This document shows, piece after piece, positions 17,895-26,849 of a stretch of 64,000 nt of DNA. Origin of the DNA: an uncultured Cryomorphaceae bacterium (lineage in GTDB: Bacteria; Bacteroidota; Bacteroidia; Flavobacteriales; Schleiferiaceae); the NCBI GenBank assembly GCA_937120475.1, contig CAKZJV010000007.1:434001-498000 (forward strand), given 5' to 3'. The notes under the pieces were generated by a model. That model was not told where the DNA came from and ran no database searches. It was given only the letters and a program-made list of their open reading frames with translations. Each line of letters begins with the position of its first letter. Position 1 is the first letter of the stretch. The translations under genes were made by a program, and so were the position numbers.

Positions 17895-19317
17895 ATGATC
17901 CAAAAAAGAAAGGTTGCAGCCAATAGCAGTAAAGTGTGATGAGCACTATACAAACTATGTTCAACAAAATACCGCTACGGGCCATTTGGTTCATTTTAAT
18001 ATACCCGCTACTGAAAACAATGGCGTTTGGTGGTGTAGAAATAGGGAACATAAAAGCGCAACTGGCACCAATGGTAAGCGGTACAGCTAATTGCATTTCA
18101 GGAACCCCCAGGTTTTGGGCGATCACCAACGAAACCGGGATAAAAACGGAAACCAAAGCCACGTTGCTCATCACCTCGGTTAGAAATACGGAGAAAGCGC
18201 AAATAACCAGGATGATCAATAAGCCGGATTGAAGGGGGCTCTCACTAATCTGTTTTCCAACCACGTTTACTATTTCGGTTACCTCTAAACCTTTTGCCAA
18301 AGAAATTCCACCTCCAAAAAGCAGTAGTATCCCCCAGGGTAGTTTTTGCGTGTCCTTCCATACCAATAATGGTTGGGTGGCTTTACCCGAAGGCCAGGCA
18401 AACAATACAATAGACGCTGCTATGGCAATAATTGGATCCGAAAGATTTTCTAGTCCGGGTAAGTTGCTTATTTGTGCTCTGAATATCCACAGGGTCGCTG
18501 CCGCACACATGATGTATAATACCCTTTTTTCGCCTGTTCCAATTGCACCTAATCCGTTTAACTCCTGCCGTATCAGATCTCGGATGCCGGTCAATTGTTT
18601 GATTTTAACCGGAAAAATCAGGTAACTATTAATGAGATAAACCGCTGTAAAGAGAATAATAGCCAAAGGAAGTGCAAAGAATAACCATTTTGCAAAAGCC
18701 AATTCCGTTATACCTCTTTCGGAAACTATACTGGCCAACACCAGATTGGGGGGAGTACCTATAAGGGTGGCGATACCCCCGATGTTAGCGGCATAGGCTA
18801 TCCCCAGCATCAAGGTAATGGCAAAATTTCTTCCGGCCTTAGGATCGTTAAATTGCTTATTGAGCAACTGTACCACCGATAAACCGATGGGCAACATCAT
18901 CACCGTAGTTGCGGTATTGCTAATCCACATGGAAAGTAGAGCCGTGGCCAGCATACTTCCAAGGATAATCCGGTTGGGCTTTTCACCGCTCCAGTTCATA
19001 ATGTTCAGGGCAATGCGCTTATGAAGATTCCACTTTTCAATGGCCAAACCGAGTATAAAGCCGCCCAGGAAGAGATAAATTACCGGGTTGGCATAATTGG
19101 CGGTAGTAGCTTTCAGGTCAAGAATACCTAACAAGGGAAATAATACGATGGGCAATAGAGCCGTAACCCCAATGGGCAGGGCAGAGGTGATCCACCAGGA
19201 GAGCATCCAGACCAGCACTGCCAACATACGGATTTGAGTATCGTAAAAACCACCTATCCATAAAGTCAATAAAAATAGAAGCGGCCCCAGGTAGGGCAGG
19301 AGTGTTTTTTTTGCCAA
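17893..19317 (-). CDS. DASS/SLC13-family sodium-coupled anion transporter
   Basis: This 474-residue inner-membrane protein has about 11-12 hydrophobic segments. It contains the duplicated SNT-type signature: MWISNTATTVMMLPIG (~130-145) and TEVMSNVALVSVFIPVS (~385-401), each followed by a Pro-rich hairpin. GTPPNLVLAS (~190) and PISTPPNAIVFSSGYI (~430) are also family-typical. It probably imports dicarboxylates (succinate or malate) or a related anion with sodium. Monocistronic; its stop region is covered by the shared terminator. Confidence 0.9.
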   Translation of the reverse strand: MAKKTLLPYLGPLLFLLTLWIGGFYDTQIRMLAVLVWMLSWWITSALPIGVTALLPIVLFPLLGILDLKATTANYANPVIYLFLGGFILGLAIEKWNLHKRIALNIMNWSGEKPNRIILGSMLATALLSMWISNTATTVMMLPIGLSVVQLLNKQFNDPKAGRNFAITLMLGIAYAANIGGIATLIGTPPNLVLASIVSERGITELAFAKWLFFALPLAIILFTAVYLINSYLIFPVKIKQLTGIRDLIRQELNGLGAIGTGEKRVLYIMCAAATLWIFRAQISNLPGLENLSDPIIAIAASIVLFAWPSGKATQPLLVWKDTQKLPWGILLLFGGGISLAKGLEVTEIVNVVGKQISESPLQSGLLIILVICAFSVFLTEVMSNVALVSVFIPVSLVIAQNLGVPEMQLAVPLTIGASCAFMFPISTPPNAIVFSSGYIKMNQMARSGILLNIVCIVLITLYCYWLQPFFFGS

Positions 19318-19390
19318 AGCAATGAGTTTAGACAGCGACTAAATATAGCATATGGATAATAATTTAGTACTACTTCTTTTCTAGCCGGGG

Positions 19391-19417
19391 TTGTCAGGAG
19401 TTGTCCACCATTTGTCC
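19391..19417. promoter_or_regulatory. Helically phased TTGTC repeats upstream of the TPR kinase
   Basis: TTGTC occurs at 19391, 19401 and 19412, spaced 10 and 11 bp apart. The last copy lies in ACCATTTGTCC, which recurs at 22857 in front of the next regulator gene. This is a candidate binding site for a regulator of the cluster. Confidence 0.4.
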
Positions 19418-19461
19418 CCCTTAGCTTTTCTATATTAAGTGCTGAAATTCAGGATACTTTG

Positions 19462-19469
19462 TAATTTTG
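19462..19469 (+). promoter_or_regulatory. -7 element deciding the kinase start
   Basis: TAATTTTG matches TAnnTTTG. Transcription would start near 19476, downstream of the in-frame GTG at 19439, which favours the ATG at 19496. Confidence 0.6.
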
Positions 19470-19495
19470 TACGCTTCCAACTCAAAGCAATCAAA

Positions 19496-21994
19496 ATGCC
19501 TTCTATCGGATTACCACCCTCCTTTAGGGTAGGGTTTCTTATACCGATAAGCCCATTGAAAACAATTCAGTTATGGGGTTTTCTACTTTTTAGCTGTTCA
19601 CTTTTTGCGCAAAGTAATGATAGCCTGGTCGCTTTGCTACCTCAAACACGGGATACGGCCCGGGTTCATATCCTCAATCAATTGGCTAAAAAGTGGAGAT
19701 ATGAAAGCCCGGATTCGGCCTTATTTTATGCTAGATGGGCTCTGAGAAGTTCCCAGGAGCTTAACTACGTCCGAGGAATAGCCAGTTCTGAAATTGAAAT
19801 AGGGTCTGCTTTTTACATGGCCAATAACCGGGATAGTGCTAAACTACATCTGGAGCGCGGTAGGAGCATTGCTGAGGCCAATGATTTAGACCGAATCCTG
19901 GCCACATCCTGCTTGTACCTGGGAGCCATAAATCTGGGACGTGGTTTAAACCTGGAAGCCCTTGAACTATTTGAAAGATCGCTAAACTTATACCTCAAAG
20001 TAGGTGATAGTTTAGGTCAACTAATGTCACACAATAATATATCCTCCGTATTAACTTCCACTGCCAACTATAGCCGGGCCATACAACACCTCTTCAAAAG
20101 TCGCGACCTGGCGGAAAAATTGAAAAAACCTCACCTTTTAGGAACGATTTACAACAATATAGGCAGGAGTTACGAGAATATCGATGATTTCAGGCAGGCC
20201 CTGAAGTACTATGAAATGGCACTTCCCTACTTTACACGTGAGGGTGAGTACCTGATGGGAACTGCTACTCTTTTCTGCAACATTGGTGACCTTTCATTAC
20301 GGCAGGGAAATTTTGCCTCAGCCCGGAAAAATTATAAAAAAGCCATCGAAGTAGGGCAGAAGCAGGACGAGCACTGCGCTATTCTGCAAGCCTTGTTGGG
20401 TTTAGGCACCTTTCATCTTCAGTCAGGCCAGCCTGATTCAGCCCTCTATCAAAGTAAACGCGCATGGGAGCACAGTAAACATTGCCATAATAAAGCCTAC
20501 CATTTTCACAATCTGGTAAGTTTTGGGCGGGCTTATTTGGAGCTGGGTCAATTTGAAATAGCCGAAAAATACTTGCTCCAAAGTCTTGATTCCATACCGG
20601 GCGATGGAGACCCAAGGCTTTTCGATCCTTCCGATGCTTATAATGCCCTAAGCACATTGTACGAAACCCGTGAAAACTATGGTAAGGCACTTTACTACTT
20701 TAAGTTGTTCAAGACCCACCAGGACTCGATATTCAATGACCGGAACAAGGAAAAATTAACGAGGGTAGAAATGTCCAGTGAGTTTGAAAAGGAAAGAGCG
20801 ATCCTGATGGCTCAGCAAGAGGGAGAGCGGATTCTGCTGGAAAGCCGCATGGCTCATATAAAAACGGTTAGAAATTATTTTGTAGCGGGCTTTATTCTCT
20901 TTGCTCTTCTAACGTACCTGATGTATGTGCTGTTCAGAAAAAAGAAGAGTGCTCACGTTGCGCTGGCAGAACGCAATACAACTATACTCAGGCAGCAAGG
21001 TGAGTTAATGGAGCAGGCCGAGTTGCTCAAGGAAAAAAACCGGAAAATAACCGAACTATCCCGCTTTAAAGAAGGCTTGGCGCATATGGCGGTCCACGAT
21101 ATGAAGAACCCTCTCAACGCCATAATAGGCCTGTCTTCGGGTAAGCCCTCGGCTCATAAATCCAGAATAATAAATCTCTCAAGCCTGAAAATGCTGAATT
21201 TCATCACCAATATGCTCAATATTTACAAATTTGAACAAGCCGATATTGTGCTTGACCTGCAACAATTCGGGCTATGGGTATTGGTTAACGAAAGTGTAAA
21301 CGAGGTAGAGGTTCTTACCCGGGAAAAAGATCAGCGCATTCAAAATGAGGTGTCTCGGTCACTATTGGTAAAATTGGACAAGGCCATTTTCGGCCGGGTA
21401 TTGGTCAATCTTTTTACCAATGCCATTAAATATTCTCCGGCCGGGGGTACCATCGTTATTTCCGCTGAAAAAATTATGGATACCCAGGGTTTAAGGATCA
21501 TTGTACGTGATGAGGGAAAAGGTATTCCCCCAGAGAAAATTCCCGGTATTTTTGAACAGTTCAACAAAAAAGAACCCCAGTATATTAATAAGTCGGCTTC
21601 TACCGGTATCGGCCTTAGCTTTTGCAAACTGGCCGTAAAAGCACATGAAGGTACCATAAAGGCTACCTCACAAATGGGTGAGGGTACTTCCGTTATTATT
21701 GATTTGCCTCCGAAATACCTGATGGGTTCTCCCAATGGGGATGATTCGAGTGGTTTAGTCACAAAAAACAGGGAAACACTTATATTGAAAGAAGAGGCAG
21801 AGCGGATAAAGAATTACGCCACCAAACTGAGGAAGTATAAAGTTTATGAAGTAGGAAAAATAAATAGGTTGATAAAGGAAATGGAGGAAGAAGGGCTTGG
21901 TTCAGCATGGATAAAACAAGTTCGTCAGTCCGTCTATTCCGGGAACGAGGACTTATTTCAAAGTATTTTGATGGAAGCGCAGTATGAATCCTAA
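19496..21994 (+). CDS. TPR-containing sensor histidine kinase
   Basis: From the ATG at 19496 this is an 832-residue kinase (an in-frame GTG at 19439 lies upstream of the predicted transcription start). A signal or anchor segment is at ~20-40 (LLFSCSLFAQ). About six tetratricopeptide repeats follow (~50-420, e.g. IYNNIGRSYENIDDFRQAL), then a membrane helix (~457-477) and a coiled coil. The HisKA-like helix has H534 in VHDMKNPLNAI. The HATPase domain has N-box NLFTNAIKYSP, DEGKGIPP and TGIGLSFCK. About 90 residues beyond the HATPase (EEAERIKNYATKL onward) are helical and unassigned. Its 3' end overlaps the response regulator gene by 11 bp, so they form a cognate pair. Confidence 0.9.
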   Translation: MPSIGLPPSFRVGFLIPISPLKTIQLWGFLLFSCSLFAQSNDSLVALLPQTRDTARVHILNQLAKKWRYESPDSALFYARWALRSSQELNYVRGIASSEIEIGSAFYMANNRDSAKLHLERGRSIAEANDLDRILATSCLYLGAINLGRGLNLEALELFERSLNLYLKVGDSLGQLMSHNNISSVLTSTANYSRAIQHLFKSRDLAEKLKKPHLLGTIYNNIGRSYENIDDFRQALKYYEMALPYFTREGEYLMGTATLFCNIGDLSLRQGNFASARKNYKKAIEVGQKQDEHCAILQALLGLGTFHLQSGQPDSALYQSKRAWEHSKHCHNKAYHFHNLVSFGRAYLELGQFEIAEKYLLQSLDSIPGDGDPRLFDPSDAYNALSTLYETRENYGKALYYFKLFKTHQDSIFNDRNKEKLTRVEMSSEFEKERAILMAQQEGERILLESRMAHIKTVRNYFVAGFILFALLTYLMYVLFRKKKSAHVALAERNTTILRQQGELMEQAELLKEKNRKITELSRFKEGLAHMAVHDMKNPLNAIIGLSSGKPSAHKSRIINLSSLKMLNFITNMLNIYKFEQADIVLDLQQFGLWVLVNESVNEVEVLTREKDQRIQNEVSRSLLVKLDKAIFGRVLVNLFTNAIKYSPAGGTIVISAEKIMDTQGLRIIVRDEGKGIPPEKIPGIFEQFNKKEPQYINKSASTGIGLSFCKLAVKAHEGTIKATSQMGEGTSVIIDLPPKYLMGSPNGDDSSGLVTKNRETLILKEEAERIKNYATKLRKYKVYEVGKINRLIKEMEEEGLGSAWIKQVRQSVYSGNEDLFQSILMEAQYES

Positions 21995-22847
21995 AATATT
22001 GGTGGTTGATGATGACCCGGAAAACCTGGAAGTAGTAATTGATCTCTTATCTGATAAATCAGAAGAAATATACTATGCTTCCAGTGGAGTTAAAGCCTTG
22101 GAGCTAGCGCGGGAAACGCAGCCGGACGTGATTCTTATGGACTGGCAAATGCCCGGTTTAAGCGGTATTGAAACCATACGGGAATTAAAGAAAGAAACCC
22201 TTACCGCCACCATACCCATTATCGTAACTACTGGTGTTATGCTCAGTTCGGTGCACCTTAAGGAAGCCCTGGAAAGCGGAGCCGTTGATTTTTTGCCAAA
22301 ACCATTGGATCCGATAGTCTTAAACGCCCGTATCCGCAGCAACTTGCGCATCAGGGAGCAACATGAAACCATTACCCGCTTACTGGAGCAGGAAAAATTA
22401 ATGATAACCCAGGACCTGAATCGTAAAGAACGTGAGCTTACCTCAGCGGCACTCATCCTGCATGAGTACAATGTTTTGCTAAATAAACTGATAGACCAGT
22501 GTGATTTGCTTTTAAACTCCAGCGGTAGTGAACAGGTGCGGGAGATTAAAAACATCAAACGGATGCTTAAAGGCCAGCTTAAGATTGATCGTAGCTGGGA
22601 AAACTTCCGAAGGCATTTTGAAGAGGTGCATCCGGATTTTTTCAACCGCCTCTATTCCAAACACCAAAAGTTGACCCCCAACGATAAAAAAATCTGTGCG
22701 TACCTGAAGATCGGGTTGGACAACAAGGAAATTGCACTTATCACAAACGTAGTTCCGGGGTCCATTCGCAAATCATTGAACCGGCTTAAAAAGAAGATAA
22801 ACCTGGGGCCCAGTGATAATCTTCGTGAATATATATCGCACTTTTAG
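21984..22847 (+). CDS. Response regulator with C-terminal LuxR-like HTH
   Basis: A 287-residue protein. Receiver domain 1-120 has D9-D11, phosphoacceptor D53 in LMDWQMPG, T82/T83 and K106 in LPKP. Residues ~120-220 form a long helical linker (EQEKLMITQDLNRKE, AALILHEYN). The last ~65 residues look like a GerE-type helix-turn-helix (LTPNDKKICAYL, then NKEIALITNVVPGSIRKSL). This arrangement resembles Bacteroidetes regulators with TPR kinases. It starts inside the kinase gene (11-bp overlap). A self-regulated promoter is plausible given the repeated motif at both flanks. Confidence 0.9.
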   Translation: MNPKILVVDDDPENLEVVIDLLSDKSEEIYYASSGVKALELARETQPDVILMDWQMPGLSGIETIRELKKETLTATIPIIVTTGVMLSSVHLKEALESGAVDFLPKPLDPIVLNARIRSNLRIREQHETITRLLEQEKLMITQDLNRKERELTSAALILHEYNVLLNKLIDQCDLLLNSSGSEQVREIKNIKRMLKGQLKIDRSWENFRRHFEEVHPDFFNRLYSKHQKLTPNDKKICAYLKIGLDNKEIALITNVVPGSIRKSLNRLKKKINLGPSDNLREYISHF

Positions 22848-22856
22848 TAAGGGTCA

Positions 22857-22867
22857 ACCATTTGTCC
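22857..22867. promoter_or_regulatory. Second copy of the 11-bp motif
   Basis: ACCATTTGTCC is identical to 19407-19417. It lies between the two response regulator genes, 35 bp before a -7 element. Confidence 0.35.
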
Positions 22868-22901
22868 ACACCTCTTATGCCTCAGCGGCTTACCATACGG
22901 T

Positions 22902-22909
22902 TACATTTG
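22902..22909 (+). promoter_or_regulatory. Bacteroidetes -7 element for the single-domain regulator
   Basis: TACATTTG is a perfect TAnnTTTG match 19 bp before the ATG at 22929, so this gene has its own promoter and a short leader. Confidence 0.6.
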
Positions 22910-22928
22910 TTCCGAGAACAAAATAGCC

Positions 22929-23288
22929 ATGATCAAAATTCTGGTGATAGAGGATTGCCCGGTTTACCGCTTGGTCCTGAAAGTACTTTTTAATAGTTAC
23001 CCTTTTGAAGTTCATTATTCAACCAATGCTGAAGAAGCCTGGCATTTGCCGGGTCATACTTCATTTGACCTGGTACTTTCAGATTACAATCTACCTGGAA
23101 TGAGCGGTTATGAGCTTCTTTGTCACCTGAGGGAAAACAAGCTTGCACCGGTACTCATATTGATGACGGCTAACCGGAAGGTAGAAAATGAATGCCCTCG
23201 GCTTCAGTGTATAGTTGACCATCTCATGTATAAACCTTTCCTTAAAAAAACTTTGGACTCCATAATCTCGAAATACCTCCGGTCTTAA
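22929..23288 (+). CDS. Single-domain response regulator
   Basis: This 119-residue CheY-like protein consists only of a receiver. All key residues are present: acidic pair E8/D9, phosphoacceptor D52 in LSDYNLPGMSG, T80 in LMTAN and K102 in MYKPF. With no output domain it may act as a phosphate sink, relay or protein-binding switch. It lies 81 bp after the HTH regulator and has its own promoter. The partner kinase is likely the TPR kinase upstream, inferred from position only. Confidence 0.9.
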   Translation: MIKILVIEDCPVYRLVLKVLFNSYPFEVHYSTNAEEAWHLPGHTSFDLVLSDYNLPGMSGYELLCHLRENKLAPVLILMTANRKVENECPRLQCIVDHLMYKPFLKKTLDSIISKYLRS

Positions 23289-23329
23289 ATATTGATCAAC
23301 GCCCGGTTCTAAACAGAAAGCTCAATGCA

Positions 23330-24007
23330 ATGTACCAGCTAATATTTTATCATATTTTACATAAGCGCGCATCCGCCCAGCTAAAACTGCCACACAACTA
23401 TGGCCATGGTCAAAAGGATCTATTTGAACATGATAACCTAGCGTACTCGGAATATTCATATTTGAAGAAATGCTGTATGAAAAGTACCCGTGGGCGTGAT
23501 ACTCCTTTCCATAAGATCAGAGGTACGGTTTCTCCCTTTAACCTTCGCATCGGTCAAAGTTCTTTGCAAATTGTCAGAAAGGTGGGACTTCCTTTCCATA
23601 TAACCCACAACAAAAACCTGATGAAGGGCTATTTCACTTGGTTTTACAAAATATGGATCGGTGATTTAAAATGCACTTTTCAGCTTCACTTTCACAAGAA
23701 TAAGCTTTTCCTGTGCAAAGTAAACATCTCCGAGAAGTCAATGCACGGAGTGGATATTGTAGAACTACTGTTAGGGCGCGATTCGACCCAGGGAAGTTAT
23801 TTTGGCAGGGAAGGATTCCGGTATTTCGAAGACAGTATTGGTCAGGTTATTTGTGCCCATACCGATCTTTTTTCTACTCAGCTTACCATCAGTTGTCCCG
23901 GCTGTGAGTCACTTCAACATTTTATGAACATGAAGTATAGCAGCACCCGTTCCAGAACAGGGCCTAAATCGGAAACCTACAGCCAGGCTTTTGTGAAGGC
24001 GATATAA
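23330..24007 (+). CDS. Uncharacterised protein downstream of the two-component cluster
   Basis: I do not recognise this gene. The longest frame gives 225 residues, but an internal ATG at 23477 (residue 50) follows poorly structured, basic N-terminal sequence and is a likely alternative start, giving 176 residues. The core reads IRGTVSPFNLRIGQSSLQI, then KVGLPF, followed by aromatic-rich strands (YFTWFYKIWIGDLKCTF, LHFHKNKLFLCKV). The IGxS...VGxP spacing resembles small BamE/OmlA-like repeats, but this is a loose resemblance. No signal peptide or membrane helix is clear. Four cysteines are scattered, with CPGC near residue 192. It begins 42 bp after the receiver gene. Confidence 0.6.
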   Translation: MYQLIFYHILHKRASAQLKLPHNYGHGQKDLFEHDNLAYSEYSYLKKCCMKSTRGRDTPFHKIRGTVSPFNLRIGQSSLQIVRKVGLPFHITHNKNLMKGYFTWFYKIWIGDLKCTFQLHFHKNKLFLCKVNISEKSMHGVDIVELLLGRDSTQGSYFGREGFRYFEDSIGQVICAHTDLFSTQLTISCPGCESLQHFMNMKYSSTRSRTGPKSETYSQAFVKAI

Positions 24008-24032
24008 AAAAGCCCCCGATTTTTCGGGGGCT
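24006..24032 (-). terminator. Terminator for clpC (minus), also 3' of the plus gene
   Basis: AGCCCCCGA/TCGGGGGCT forms a 9-bp stem. On the minus strand it is followed by six T; the plus side has no T-run. Confidence 0.85.
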
Positions 24033-24058
24033 CAGTTTCTATTTTAACGGATGAAGGT

Positions 24059-26608
24059 TTAATCCTCTTTTTCCTCCGCCTTTTTGGCCTTATTTACCTT
24101 CACGAGGATTTCTTCTTTCTTATCGTCAAAGTCAATGGTGATAGTGTCACCTTCTTCGATCTCAGAATTGATGATTTGCTCCGCCAAAGGATCTTCTACA
24201 TATTTCTGAATGGCGCGTGTAAGAGGTCGTGCACCATACTTTTCATCAAAGCCCTTATCAGCAATGTAATTCTTGGCCTTGGTGGTCATTTTCACTTTGT
24301 ACCCCAACTCATTGATGCGCAGGTATAGCTTCTCCAGCTCGATGTCGATAATCTTAAAGATATCTTCTTTGGAAAGGCTGTTGAACAATACTACATCGTC
24401 AATGCGGTTCAAAAACTCAGGAGCAAATGCACGTTTTAATGCATTTTCAATTACTCCTTTGGCCAAATTGTCTTTCGTAGATTCCCGGGCGGAAGTCCCG
24501 AAACCTACACCGGCACCAAAGTCTTTTAGCTGCCGGGTACCGATGTTGGAGGTCATTATGATAATAGTATTCTTAAAATCCACCTTACGGCCCAGGCTAT
24601 CGGTCATGTGTCCATCGTCCAACGCCTGCAACAATAGGTTGAATACATCCGGATGAGCTTTTTCAATTTCATCCAAAAGCACTACGGAATAAGGCTTCCT
24701 GCGAACTTTTTCCGTAAGCTGACCGCCTTCTTCATAGCCTACGTATCCAGGAGGGGCTCCAACCAGTCTTGATACCGCGAATTTTTCCATGTATTCGCTC
24801 ATATCGATACGGATCAGGTTGTCTTCACTGTCAAAAATAGCACGGGTCAGCTCCTTAGCCAGCTGAGTTTTTCCTACCCCGGTAGGCCCCAGAAAAATAA
24901 AGGAACCAATTGGTTTATTAGGATCTTTCAGTCCGGCACGGTTTCGCTGAATGGCCTTTACAATTTTGGCAACTGCTTCATCCTGACCGATGATTTTACC
25001 CTTAATATCCCTGGCCATTCCGCTAAGGCGTTTGCTTTCGTGTTGCGCTACTCTTTGAACAGGTATTCCCGTCATCATGGCAACAACTTCGGCTACATTT
25101 TCGTCACTTACCGTTTCACGGTTTTTCTTTACTTCTTCTTCCCAGGCCGTTTGGGCTTCCTGTAATTGGTTTTCAACCCGCTTTTCATCATCACGAAGTC
25201 TTGCAGCCTCTTCATAGCGCTGCTTTTTAACCACCTGTATCTTTTGTTCCCGAATGTCATCGAGCTTTTTCTCCAACTCCATTACATCCTTAGGAACGTT
25301 GATGCTGGTAATGTGCACCCGTGAGCCGGCTTCATCCATCGCATCAATGGCTTTATCCGGTAAATGGCGGTCGGTAACATATCTTGCAGTAAGTGAAACA
25401 CAGGCCTTAATGGCTTCATCCGTATAGTTTACGTTATGGTGATCCTCATAGCGGTCCTTGATATTATGAAGTATCTGCAAAGTTTCCTCTACAGTGGTAG
25501 GATCTACCATTACCTTTTGGAATCTCCGCTCCAGGGCACCATCCTTTTCAATATACTGACGGTATTCGTCAAGCGTGGTGGCACCTATACATTGTATTTC
25601 TCCCCTGGCCAAGGCAGGCTTGAACATATTACTGGCATCCAGTGAACCGGTGGCACCTCCTGCACCTACAATAGTATGCAGTTCATCAATAAAAAGGATG
25701 ATGTCATCATTCTTCTCCAGTTCGTTCATTAAAGCTTTCATACGCTCTTCAAACTGGCCGCGGTACTTGGTTCCGGCAACCAGTGAGGCGAGGTCAAGGG
25801 TAACTACTCGTTTGTTGAACAGCACCCGGGAAACCTTGCGCTTAACAATGCGCAGGGCCAAACCTTCCGCTATGGCCGATTTACCTACACCAGGTTCTCC
25901 GATTAAAAGCGGATTGTTCTTTTTACGCCTGCTGAGGATTTGAGAAACTCGTTCAATTTCCTTTTCACGGCCCACTACAGGGTCGAGCTTATTGTCTTCT
26001 GCCAATTTGGTAAGGTCACGGCCAAAGTTGTCCAAAACCGGTGTTTTACTCTTATTTTCAGATTTTCCTTTTCCGGAAGAGGAACCAGAATAGCCCGGAT
26101 CTTTGCGTTCAAAGTCATCGTCTTCATCTCCGTACGACATTTCTCCCCGTGGTTTATCTCGTAATTCATCGGTATAATGGGATTGATATTCGTTTTTTAC
26201 GTTGTCGTAATCCACATCATACTGGCGAAGTACCCTGGAAACCGGGTCATCATCGTTGCGAAGTATGCAAAGCAAGAGGTGTGAGGTTCTGATTTGATTG
26301 CTCTGAAAAAGCTTAGCCTCCAAAAAGGTGGTCTTAAGAGCTTTTTCGGCCTGCCGGGTAAGTGGCAGGTTTTTTTTGGTACTGAGTTGTCCTGAGATAT
26401 TAGGTGCGCTGATCGCTTCTATTTTTCTGCGGAAACCCTGGATATTCACTCCAAGGTCCTCCAAAATTTGGATGGCGCTGCCTTCACCCTCGCGGATCAA
26501 TCCGAGCATAAGGTGCTCTGTACCTATGTAATCATGGCCTAGCCTCAGAGCTTCCTCCTTACTGTAACTGATTACGTCCTTTACGCGTGGTGAAAAATTT
26601 TCGTCCAT
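24059..26608 (-). CDS. clpC: ClpC-type AAA+ unfoldase of the Clp protease
   Basis: An 849-residue class I Clp ATPase. It has an N-domain with two repeats (~1-145), AAA module 1 with Walker A GEPGVGKSAIAEG and Walker B FIDELHT, and an UVR-like middle segment (KKQRYEEAARLRDDEK). AAA module 2 has Walker A GPTGVGKTQLAKE and a conserved C-terminal D2 small domain. It unfolds substrates for ClpP and takes part in protein quality control. The conserved start is MDENFSPRVKDV; an in-frame ATG 57 bp upstream adds a non-conserved extension and was rejected. Length is normal for ClpC. Confidence 0.95.
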   Translation of the reverse strand: MDENFSPRVKDVISYSKEEALRLGHDYIGTEHLMLGLIREGEGSAIQILEDLGVNIQGFRRKIEAISAPNISGQLSTKKNLPLTRQAEKALKTTFLEAKLFQSNQIRTSHLLLCILRNDDDPVSRVLRQYDVDYDNVKNEYQSHYTDELRDKPRGEMSYGDEDDDFERKDPGYSGSSSGKGKSENKSKTPVLDNFGRDLTKLAEDNKLDPVVGREKEIERVSQILSRRKKNNPLLIGEPGVGKSAIAEGLALRIVKRKVSRVLFNKRVVTLDLASLVAGTKYRGQFEERMKALMNELEKNDDIILFIDELHTIVGAGGATGSLDASNMFKPALARGEIQCIGATTLDEYRQYIEKDGALERRFQKVMVDPTTVEETLQILHNIKDRYEDHHNVNYTDEAIKACVSLTARYVTDRHLPDKAIDAMDEAGSRVHITSINVPKDVMELEKKLDDIREQKIQVVKKQRYEEAARLRDDEKRVENQLQEAQTAWEEEVKKNRETVSDENVAEVVAMMTGIPVQRVAQHESKRLSGMARDIKGKIIGQDEAVAKIVKAIQRNRAGLKDPNKPIGSFIFLGPTGVGKTQLAKELTRAIFDSEDNLIRIDMSEYMEKFAVSRLVGAPPGYVGYEEGGQLTEKVRRKPYSVVLLDEIEKAHPDVFNLLLQALDDGHMTDSLGRKVDFKNTIIIMTSNIGTRQLKDFGAGVGFGTSARESTKDNLAKGVIENALKRAFAPEFLNRIDDVVLFNSLSKEDIFKIIDIELEKLYLRINELGYKVKMTTKAKNYIADKGFDEKYGARPLTRAIQKYVEDPLAEQIINSEIEEGDTITIDFDDKKEEILVKVNKAKKAEEKED

Positions 26609-26674
26609 TGAATAATATTGATAAGGTAATAAGTACTGGTTAAAGTACGAATACTGTGCCAACACAGTTTATTT

Positions 26675-26682
26675 CAAAGTTA
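26675..26682 (-). promoter_or_regulatory. clpC promoter
   Basis: TAACTTTG on minus is a perfect -7, with TTG (26703-26705) 20 bp upstream. The predicted transcript starts about 60 nt before the ATG at 26608. Confidence 0.65.
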
Positions 26683-26794
26683 TAGGTAAGGGTAATATGC
26701 GCCAAGGAATCTGGGTTTATAATTATTAACAGGCTTACCCTTAAATTGTGAGTAATTAACGCACTGGACGGGCGTTTTAGCGCGTTTGAACCCC

Positions 26795-26802
26795 TATATT
26801 TG
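26795..26802 (+). promoter_or_regulatory. gyrA promoter candidate
   Basis: TATATTTG is a perfect TAnnTTTG. A second arrangement, TTTG (26799-26802)-N21-TAATATTG (26824-26831), with one mismatch, lies closer to the ATG at 26850. Either could drive gyrA. Confidence 0.5.
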
Positions 26803-26849
26803 AACTTTTTGTTAACAGAAGACTAATATTGGCGTAAAGAACTGACACA

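Noticed and set aside
19439-19495. GTG start adding 19 residues to the TPR kinase
   Set aside because: The predicted -7 element at 19462-19469 puts transcription after it; the ATG at 19496 has a normal signal anchor.
22073-22645. 190-residue minus frame opposite the response regulator
   Set aside because: It is antisense to a fully conserved receiver and HTH gene.
25575-25943. 122-residue plus-strand frame inside clpC
   Set aside because: It is a shadow of the conserved clpC frame on the opposite strand.
26609-26665. Upstream ATG adding 19 residues to ClpC
   Set aside because: The extension is not ClpC-like; the family start MDENFSPRV is at 26608.
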